Shown here: in pieces, positions 58,072 through 64,000 of the stretch
Layout of the letters: every line of letters starts with the position of its first letter
Position numbering within the stretch: position 1 is the stretch's first letter
NCBI GenBank assembly: GCA_002483135.1
Contig: DLHI01000022.1
Coordinates: 1-64,000 of the forward strand
Length of the DNA: 64,000 nucleotides
Origin: Hyphomonadaceae bacterium UBA7672
GTDB lineage: Bacteria > Pseudomonadota > Alphaproteobacteria > Caulobacterales > Hyphomonadaceae
Reading direction: 5' to 3'
The notes under the pieces: model-generated
Told to the model about the DNA's origin: nothing
The model's database searches: none
What the model saw: only the letters and a program-made list of their open reading frames with translations
Position numbers and translations under genes: made by a program

Positions 58072-58290
58072 GGAGTCTTCCGTCTCCGGCCCCGTTGCCG
58101 TTGAGACTCTGAATTGAGCCCAACTGTCCGGGACTTAGCAGGACAGATTCCTCCCAGAGACTCGCGTGCTGTTCGCATGCGCCGCGACTTCGGCCCGTTT
58201 GCGCGGGCGAGTCTCTGAGGCCACGCGAAAAGTGGAAAGTAGCAGTCGGCGCTGAAGTGGCTGAGACGACTTTCGCATGGTGGTCGCTGA
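58072..58290 (+). repeat. island-flanking repeat, copy A (tRNA-Gln side)
   Basis: Starts right after the tRNA-Gln CCA. It shares long blocks with copy B at 59542-59762: GTTGAGACTCTGAATTGAGCCC, CTGTCCGGGACTTAGC, CCTCCCAGAG and TGGTGGTCGC. By eye about three quarters of positions agree. No gene is seen in 58072-58443. The minus-strand frames of both copies stay open and partly alike, so a decayed coding origin cannot be excluded. Confidence 0.8.
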
Positions 58291-58443
58291 CGAGCAGTCG
58301 CACTAGCGATGCGATTTCAGCTCACGAACGCGCCGCGATACGAGCTCACGCGAAACTATATCCGGGTCTCTGCGTCGCCATGCTTCTGTCCGCAGATCGC
58401 CAGTGCGGACAAGCTCCTGCACGCGCGCCGTGCGTACAGCGCC

Positions 58444-58932
58444 CTAAGGCCGATCGAATAGCCGCTTGTCCCAGTAGACGGGCTCGTGAAGCCCCCACCG
58501 GACCTTTGACCGAAACTCGGGATGATCGGGATTGATGAGGACGGCGCGCTCCATGCGCGCGACAACGCTTGGCGCGAACAATAGTAACGAGCGCTTCCGC
58601 GTGATCCAGTCCGCGCCAAAGGATCGCGACGCGGTGGGCACGGCAGAATCCCAGCCCGGGTGCGCTGCGGTCGAGAACGCCTCATAGGATGCGCCGGCAT
58701 CAATCGTGATTTCAACGAAGTGCTGATTGGGCGGGATGCGGCCGCCACCGTGGACCAGCTTCTCCAGCATGGCGGTGGAGTAGTGTTCCGCGCAGTAGAG
58801 AACCGGCGTGTCCACCGTGTTCCAACGGCCTGGATAGAGTGTCGAGCCCGCCGCATCCATGATGGGAAAGCGACCGCCGGGATCCCCGATCCGATAGGCC
58901 TTGATTGTTCGATCAAGGATTTGCGCAGTCAC
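58444..58932 (-). CDS. RES domain toxin (NAD+-degrading type)
   Basis: 162 residues, one RES domain (about 10-155). It has TIKAYRIG near the start, the family motif YPGRWNTV (about 33-40), PVLYCAEHYSTAMLEKLVH and a C-terminal VRWGLHEPVYWDKRLFD. Conserved Arg, Glu and Tyr positions are kept, so it looks active. RES toxins deplete NAD+ and stop growth unless bound by their Xre antitoxin, whose gene overlaps upstream by 4 bases. Order antitoxin-toxin in one operon. Second gene of a unit set between two tRNA-end-associated repeats. Confidence 0.88.
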   Translation of the reverse strand: MTAQILDRTIKAYRIGDPGGRFPIMDAAGSTLYPGRWNTVDTPVLYCAEHYSTAMLEKLVHGGGRIPPNQHFVEITIDAGASYEAFSTAAHPGWDSAVPTASRSFGADWITRKRSLLLFAPSVVARMERAVLINPDHPEFRSKVRWGLHEPVYWDKRLFDRP

Positions 58933-59360
58933 GCGGCCGAGCCGTAGGCGAGCCGGCCCAGGATATCCTCAACGAGACGCGCTCCAACTTCGCTGCGCAG
59001 CGCAACGTCGAGGGGCGTTTGTCCTTCGAGGAGGGGGTGGGCGGTCGACAGGAAAGCGATCGCCTCGTCGGCGCCACCCCACACCTCTTCGGCGAAGGCG
59101 AAGACCTGGGCTATACGAAGGAGCACCTCGCTCTCTTCCTTCGACAGACGCGCAGGCTTGGCTTCCTTCCTCCGCGCGTAGGTGGCCTTCTTGACGATGT
59201 GATATTTGAACTGCGCGTTACCTGGGGCGATCCGCTTTGCAAAGCTTTCCAGCCGTGCGACCGGCAATCCCCTCTCGACCGCCTCGACCCACGCAAGCGG
59301 CGTCTTCTTCACTTCTATACCTAGATACTCAGCGGCGCGTTCGGCAGCGACAATCGTCAC
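58929..59360 (-). CDS. Xre/MbcA/ParS-family antitoxin
   Basis: 143 residues from a GTG with AAGGAG upstream. An Xre-like N-terminal HTH region (about 20-85) leads to the MbcA/ParS/Xre C-terminal domain, with VWGGADEAIAFLSTAHPLL, GQTPLDVALRSEVGARLVED and ILGRLAYG. It neutralises the RES toxin encoded downstream and most likely represses its own promoter through two GTCTCA-type sites at 59375-59411. The overlap with the toxin gene (GTGA/ATGA type) ensures coupling. Confidence 0.88.
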   Translation of the reverse strand: MTIVAAERAAEYLGIEVKKTPLAWVEAVERGLPVARLESFAKRIAPGNAQFKYHIVKKATYARRKEAKPARLSKEESEVLLRIAQVFAFAEEVWGGADEAIAFLSTAHPLLEGQTPLDVALRSEVGARLVEDILGRLAYGSAA

Positions 59361-59374
59361 GAGGTCAATCTCCT

Positions 59375-59425
59375 TGTCTCATGAAAGACAATATACCGTC
59401 TCAACTGAGACTTGGCAAGGATTTC
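59375..59425 (-). promoter_or_regulatory. RES-Xre promoter with two operator-like palindromes
   Basis: On the minus strand TTGCCA, a 17-base spacer and TATATT form a near-consensus sigma70-type promoter. GTCTCAGTTGAGAC (59398-59411) lies inside the spacer, and TGTCTTTCATGAGACA (59375-59390) lies just after the -10. Both share the TGAGAC/GTCTCA half-site, as expected for an autoregulating antitoxin. Confidence 0.7.
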
Positions 59426-59517
59426 TGACGTGAGGCTGGCGGGCCCTCGATTTGCCTGCCGCTGTCACCAAACTGAAATCATGAGAAATTTTTGCACAGC
59501 AACATAAAACCACAGCA

Positions 59518-59541
59518 GAGTTCGAATCTCTCCGTGCCAGC
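59518..59541 (+). other. tRNA 3'-end remnant (possible att-like site)
   Basis: CAGAGTTCGAATCTCTCCGTGCCAGCCA reproduces a T-arm (AGAG TTCGAAT CTCT), a 3' acceptor strand and CCA, without a matching 5' half upstream. It stands before copy B just as the true tRNA-Gln end stands before copy A. Confidence 0.65.
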
Positions 59542-59762
59542 CAGGGAGGAATAGTCTCCGGCCCTCTAGGCGTTGAGACTCTGAATTGAGCCCACCTGTC
59601 CGGGACTTAGCGGCAGACTTTCCTCCCAGAGGCTCGGTTGCTGTTCGCGTCGCGCGCGACTTTGGCCCGTTTTCGCGGGAGAGTCTCCGGAGTCTCGCAG
59701 AATTTGGAAAGTACGAGTCGCCGCCGAATTGACAGAGACCCGTTTAGCATGGTGGTCGCCGG
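59542..59762 (+). repeat. island-flanking repeat, copy B
   Basis: Parallels copy A from the tRNA end onward, block by block (TCTCCGGCCC, GTTGAGACTCTGAATTGAGCCC, TGTCCGGGACTTAGC, CCTCCCAGAG, CTCG..GCTGTTCGC, TGGCCCGTTTTCGCGGG, ATGGTGGTCGCC). The intervening 1.45 kb carries only the RES-Xre pair. Confidence 0.8.
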
Positions 59763-59928
59763 GGGGATGCCGCATGACGCATGCGGTTGCGTCTCTCCAA
59801 CGTTGCGCCCTTCTTGTCTGTGGGAGGCTCCATTGGGGTCACTGGAACGCAGGTATTCGAACACGCAGCACTCCGGAGTCACGTTGCGGAGCAGCATGCT
59901 CGCGGTGCCGCCAACCTTCTAAACGTGT

Positions 59929-60327
59929 TCATTCCATCTCGATGGGCGCGGAGCCGGGCTTCAGGTCGTCTCTCACCTTTGGCATCGTGCGACAGCTTAC
60001 GGGCACGGCCAGCCCACTCGAGAGCAGCAACCGGCCGGTCCTGGAAGCCTCATGGTCCAGTTGCACAACGTAGGCAGTGTTGACGAAGTGCGAGCGGTGG
60101 ACTCACGGGAAGGTCGGAGGAAGTTGTCTATCCCGCTCGGCAAGGCTGCCATTGTGGAGGATCCTGCTTCCGTGCGTCAGGACAAGCTAGGTGTAGTCGT
60201 CTGCTCCGTTGCAGCATTCAATCCTGTCGATGGAGATGCGGTAGATTTTTCTCACGCTGACAATCGCGAGCTGCTGAGGCGTGTTGGCCAAGCTATTGGC
60301 CATGGCCGTTAGGCGAATGTCGGTCAT
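59929..60327 (-). pseudogene. LytTR DNA-binding domain, broken by two stop codons
   Basis: A single frame from ATG 60327 reads VRKIYRISIDRIECCNGADD, then YT-stop-LVLTHGSRILHN, GSLAERDRQLPPTFP-stop, VHRSHFVNTAYVVQL and GRLLLSSGLAVPVSCRTMPK. These are the successive strands of a LytTR domain, including the VHRSxxVN core. The stops are TAG (60187-60189) and TGA (60103-60105). The start is only ~80 bases from the helicase gene, so any N-terminal sensor or receiver domain is missing. It explains most of the gap between copy B and the helicase. Confidence 0.7.
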
Positions 60328-60407
60328 CAATGCTCCCGCCAGTTGGACAATTCTTGCGTAGGATGCCGGGTGTTATGCGCGTCGATCACGTTTAACAGCC
60401 AGCGCAG

Positions 60408-62660
60408 CTAGTCTCCAGCCTGCGGGGTCCTGGCGTGATTGGCGAATAGCCGCTCACATTCAGAAGGCAGCTGTTCGCAAACGACCCGCATCCGATCTGC
60501 CCACGACTGTTGCAGCAATTCATCTGGAACCAAGCCGTCGAATTTTGCCGACCGGAGGTTTCCGATGAAACCGGACAGGTCGTCAGCGGTCGGAAATCTG
60601 CTCATGCCGCCAATGAGACTGGCTAATTCGCTTGGCTTGGTTGCTGACACCGTCACGCCCACGTCGAGCGTCTCGCATTCAAGGCCTGCTGCTACCAGAA
60701 GGGCTGCAATCGCGTCGTTGAAGAGGGTCCCGCGCCAAGTCATGACAACTGTATCGTTTGCATGCTCGATGAGATTTGTTTTTGCCAAGCTGCATCTTGT
60801 GAATTCGGCGCGCCCCTCTTCCAGCTGACTGACGGCAGTTTGATCCAAGTAAGGCGCGATGTCGCTCGTCATCAGCACGTCGCGCATTTCGCTCGCGAGC
60901 CGATCGTGAATGCTCTCGACTGCCAATCGATCAAATCTCGGAATAACGCCTGCCCGGTGAGCGGTGACCTCAAGCACCTTGGACCGATCATCCACTGAAA
61001 CCACCCGCCAGCGTTGGCCGGCAAAAATGACCAGATGTCCTATTCCGATTGCGTTTGATAGCGGGATGGTCCCCAGCGGCCGGCCGTTGGCGAATAGCTT
61101 CCACTCTTCGTCCGACTCGAAGACAGAGTAGAAATCCCGTCCGCTGGATAGTTTTTCACCAGCTTCGCCGAGCATGACCAGCCCGTTTGGCGCTTGTTCG
61201 ATAAGTTTGGCGTCGGCTCCCGCCATGGCGCGGAGAAGTGCCGCGTAGTCTTTGGCGGAAACGCTCGCCAACGGGCCGGTCGAACAAAGCGCTTGATGCA
61301 GCACGTCTGCCTTGGCGCCACCCAGTTGTACAATCAGCGCCAACGTTTGATGGACCAATACGGAATAGACCGCTGGATCGGGCGATGGAGGCTCCACAAA
61401 CTTGTCGATCAAGAGCCGCGTAGCCGCAACAGCCCTCACAGTTTCCAGGCGAAGGCGGTCCATCGGGTGATTGCCGGGATCGGGATAAGCCTCGCGGACA
61501 TACATCCGCATAATCGCAGGGACGCCCTTCCGCCGCCCGCTCCGACCCAGCCGCTGACGCAGTGACGCCAAAGAGCGCGGCGCGCCAAGAGCGGCAACTG
61601 ACCTCACGGAACCGATGTCGATACCGAGTTCTAAAGTGGTGGTCGCTACGGCTGTTGTGGGCAGCGACCCGTCCTTTAGCCGCTTCTCCAACTCCTCCCG
61701 CAGTTCCTTCGAAATGCTGCCGTGGTGCGGAAAGAATTCGTTCGGAACACCATGGTTCTCAGATCTTGCTCTTAGCGCATCGGCCAGCGCCTCAACGTTG
61801 CGACGCGAACCTCCAAAGAACAGATTGTTGGCGCCGCGCAGCACTGAAAAAGCATGGTCGGCGATGGCTTCCAGGGCTGGGGGAGGCGGCTCCTCTGCTG
61901 ATGCGCTCTTGCTGCCCTTAGGCTTTTCCGGCGGTTCGATGTAGCCGCGAATTTGCAACCGCAGCTCGGGCGCGTCGGCGGTGGACATCACGCGTACTAC
62001 GGAGTCGGCGTCTGAAGGGTTCATCCACCTCGCGGCAAGGTCCGGATCACCGATTGTTGCCGACAGGCCTATGCGGCGCGCCCGCCTGCCAGCCATTGCA
62101 TCGATGCGGTTTAGCAGGCTTGCGAGATGCAACCCTCGCGGTCCCTGAAGAAAGGCATGCAGCTCATCAATCACGATGACGTCGATTGCGCCGAACATAT
62201 TGCGCGCATCGGTGGTGCGTCGGAGGAACAGAGCTTCGATCGACTCGGGCGTTATGAGCGCGACGCCGCTCGGCCGTTTCAGTGTTCGCTGCTTGGCGCC
62301 TTGGGGAGCATCGCCATGCCATCGGACGACGTTGATCTCCATGCGCTCGCAAAGCTCATCCAGTCTACGAAACTGGTCGTTGATGAGTGCCTTGAGCGGA
62401 CTGATGTAAAGTACTGCGAGCCCCGGCGCGGTTCGGTCAGCAACTCTGGTCAATACCGGCAGAAAAGCGGCCTCTGTCTTGCCGGCCGCTGTCGATGCGC
62501 AGATTAGCACATCGGCTTCGGCATCCGTAATAGCGCGGATCGCCTGATCCTGGACGTCACGCAGTTCCAGCCAGCCTTGGTCCCTGATCCATCGCCGAAC
62601 TTCGACGTGCAGCCGGTCAAACGAGGCAGGAGCGCTAGATGCGGAGGGTGGCGAGGTCAT
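60408..62660 (-). CDS. brxHI: BrxHI-type Lhr-like superfamily II helicase
   Basis: 750 residues from ATG 62660. SF2 motifs: Q-like LRDVQDQAIRAI, Walker A CASTAAGKTEA (K61), DELH box VIDELHAFLQ, motif III LSATIGDP, motif VI LRQRLGRSGRRKG. The C-terminal extension (about 500-740) is that of Lhr-like helicases. It matches the BrxHI helicases found with BrxD (DUF2791) in type 2 BREX and in smaller BrxD-helicase modules. The start overlaps the end of the truncated brxD gene by 26 bases, the usual operon arrangement. GC is lower than the chromosome average in this window. All catalytic motifs are intact, but the partner is broken. Confidence 0.85.
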   Translation of the reverse strand: MTSPPSASSAPASFDRLHVEVRRWIRDQGWLELRDVQDQAIRAITDAEADVLICASTAAGKTEAAFLPVLTRVADRTAPGLAVLYISPLKALINDQFRRLDELCERMEINVVRWHGDAPQGAKQRTLKRPSGVALITPESIEALFLRRTTDARNMFGAIDVIVIDELHAFLQGPRGLHLASLLNRIDAMAGRRARRIGLSATIGDPDLAARWMNPSDADSVVRVMSTADAPELRLQIRGYIEPPEKPKGSKSASAEEPPPPALEAIADHAFSVLRGANNLFFGGSRRNVEALADALRARSENHGVPNEFFPHHGSISKELREELEKRLKDGSLPTTAVATTTLELGIDIGSVRSVAALGAPRSLASLRQRLGRSGRRKGVPAIMRMYVREAYPDPGNHPMDRLRLETVRAVAATRLLIDKFVEPPSPDPAVYSVLVHQTLALIVQLGGAKADVLHQALCSTGPLASVSAKDYAALLRAMAGADAKLIEQAPNGLVMLGEAGEKLSSGRDFYSVFESDEEWKLFANGRPLGTIPLSNAIGIGHLVIFAGQRWRVVSVDDRSKVLEVTAHRAGVIPRFDRLAVESIHDRLASEMRDVLMTSDIAPYLDQTAVSQLEEGRAEFTRCSLAKTNLIEHANDTVVMTWRGTLFNDAIAALLVAAGLECETLDVGVTVSATKPSELASLIGGMSRFPTADDLSGFIGNLRSAKFDGLVPDELLQQSWADRMRVVCEQLPSECERLFANHARTPQAGD

Positions 62661-63741
62661 CGTCTCCACCGTCAACCTGAGTGTCCAGGGCTGCTTCCGA
62701 GTCCGGTTGCAGGTCTGTCGCGCCAAGAAGTTGCCGCCAGTCCGCACCCGGATTTTGTTCGATCACAGCAAGCAGTTGAACGAACGCCTTGATCGTGTTG
62801 CGGGGTGTCCGGAAGTAGGCCTCACCAATTCGGTTGTTGCAGTGATCCATGAAGGCGGGCAGAGCCTCGTCAGGCAGCAAGTACTTAGTTGGATCGCCGG
62901 AAGCGAACACTGCTCTCAGATTTTGCAGCAAGACGAGCATGTCCTCTGGCGTAAGGCTTTGCAGGCGGAGAACTGGACCCGAAAGGTCGACAAGGCCCCC
63001 TGTTGCAAACGCGTTTTCTGCCAGTCGCGATTGGAGTGCCTGGTAGGAATAGAGACCGCGCCGCGAGTCCATCAGGAACTCCGGCGTGCCTCCGAAAACG
63101 AAACCCACGCCTCCTACATTGCCTTGAAGGACGTCGTTGAGAATTCGAAGTATCTGCTCGAAATTCTGGTTCCTCGCTTGGGCGCTCTGCAGCTTATAGA
63201 GGTTCACCATTTCATCAAAGACGACCACGAGGCCGGCATAACCTGCAAGCCGCGTGAATGCTGCCAGCAGCTTCAACCCGTCATAGACGTTTGCGTCATC
63301 GATGATGGTGCGGACGTTGAGCGCCTGGCGCGCCTCTGTCTTGGTAGTGTACTCGCCTCTAAGCCATCGCAGCGCAGCGGTTTTCAGAGTTTCGTCACCC
63401 TGTTCGTGGCCGCGCCAGTAGGCTTTCAAGACTGTCGCAAAGTCGTATCCGCCGACATACTCCTGCAGGTGTGCCAGCTTTTCATCGATCACGCGCTCAA
63501 TCGGCGTGCCGGTTTCCTCACCCAGCTTAACGCAGTCCGTGACAAAGCGCTCGACCAGGCTTGCGAGTGCGCCGCCATCTGGCTTGGTTCGTGTCGCCAT
63601 GTTGCGGACAGCTTCCGCGTAGAGGCCACGCGCCTGGCCGCCCGTTGCATGAATGCGACGGTCCGGCGCCAAGTCCGCGTGAACCGTAACGCACTTCTTC
63701 TCCATCGCGATCATACGGATCAGATTTAGAAAGAACGTTTT
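62635..63741 (-). pseudogene. brxD: brxD/DUF2791 P-loop ATPase, truncated in the Walker A motif
   Basis: The homologous part starts at KTFFLNLIRMIAMEKKCVTV and runs to the end at 62635, with Walker B LVVVFDEMVNLYK and the sensor-like FVFGGTPEFLMDS. Normal members have a GxxGxGKTFFL P-loop preceded by about 50-70 residues. Here the residues before K-T are not related: they are the antisense of an RHS/YD-repeat gene. The frame continues to a GTG at 63777, so a protein could be made, but without the GxGK glycines ATP binding should fail. The helicase gene is coupled downstream. No other BREX gene (pglX, pglZ, brxC) is in the window. Confidence 0.75.
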
Positions 63742-63745
63742 TACA

Positions 63746-64000
63746 TACACGTCCGACAAACTGACCCGCATCACCACACAGGATGGGGGCTATATCCAGT
63801 ATACTTGGACCGGCTCGAACATCACGCGGGTCGAGAGCTGGATCAACTCGAACACCAGCTACTCCAACACGGTCTACGGGTATGACGGCTCCAACAGGCT
63901 GACCTCGGTCACCGTTGACCTCACCCCGAGCAACCTGTCCGACAGCGTCACCTATGTGACCAGCTACACCTATGACGGGGCCTCTAAGCGGGTTGCCTCG
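63746..64000 (+). CDS. RHS/YD-repeat protein fragment (continues past the window)
   Basis: The plus-strand frame TSDKLTRITTQDGGYIQYTW, VYGYDGSNRLTSVTVDL and YVTSYTYDGASKRVAS shows two YD-repeat units (YGYDGSNRLTSV, YTYDGASKRVAS). These build the cocoon shell of RHS/polymorphic toxins. No start codon or signal peptide is seen; the sequence begins abruptly at the junction with the truncated brxD and the frame stays open to the window end. It is therefore the middle of a larger gene or a fragment. Confidence 0.7.

Noticed and set aside
60408..63777. A complete type 2 BREX system
   Set aside because: Only the helicase and a truncated ATPase are present; no pglX, pglZ, brxC or pglW occurs in the window.

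Overview
The window reads as chromosomal DNA of a high-GC alphaproteobacterium, most like the Hyphomonadaceae/Caulobacterales. The pointers are an rRNA operon end followed directly by an initiator tRNA, a TonB receptor/PepSY pair, a class GN sortase with its von Willebrand target protein, and many intergenic palindromes of the kind seen in that order. No species can be named from sequence reading alone. Start codons were chosen by family length, signal peptides and Shine-Dalgarno sequences.

Layout. 1-860: 3' end of 23S rRNA, 5S rRNA, tRNA-fMet and a terminator. 888-6226: pirin, then a metal-uptake cassette (DUF2946 protein, TonB receptor, PepSY membrane protein with a His/Met-rich loop) and a single-domain response regulator. 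6345-9380: an operator-like palindrome and a three-gene DevABC/MacAB-like export operon. 9619-11749: a Fur-box-controlled feoAB. 11805-21683: DUF3800, YdeI-like, a divergent GlxA-type regulator/DJ-1 pair, a 5'-nucleotidase lipoprotein, a P460-like haem lipoprotein, a YjbR protein and an M16 peptidase. 21691-25708: a DUF559 nuclease-like gene set between palindromic repeats, the sortase and its vWA target. 25811-42400: ordinary metabolism and envelope genes (S9 peptidase, aminotransferase, Tat-exported oxidoreductase, TerC, a second M16 peptidase, a haloacid dehalogenase), again punctuated by repeats. 42455-57609: GTP-type PEP carboxykinase, GDPD, acyl-CoA ligase, an oligopeptide ABC transporter lacking local ATPase genes, a DUF442/MBL/histidine-phosphatase run and SppA.

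57750-64000 is an accessory region. It starts at tRNA-Pro and tRNA-Gln. A RES-Xre toxin-antitoxin module lies between two diverged copies of a ~200 bp sequence, each preceded by a tRNA 3' end (one real, one remnant). Beyond it come a LytTR pseudogene with two stop codons, an intact BrxHI-type helicase, and a brxD (DUF2791 ATPase) gene cut off inside its Walker A motif at a junction with an RHS/YD-repeat gene. This looks like a decayed defence island rather than a working BREX system.

The most distinctive features are this tRNA-anchored island with its broken defence operon, and the repeat landscape: at least five palindrome families, one of which supplies the stop codon of a DUF559 gene and another of which is translated as part of the sortase N-terminus. 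I did not find a complete, clearly undescribed multi-gene system.
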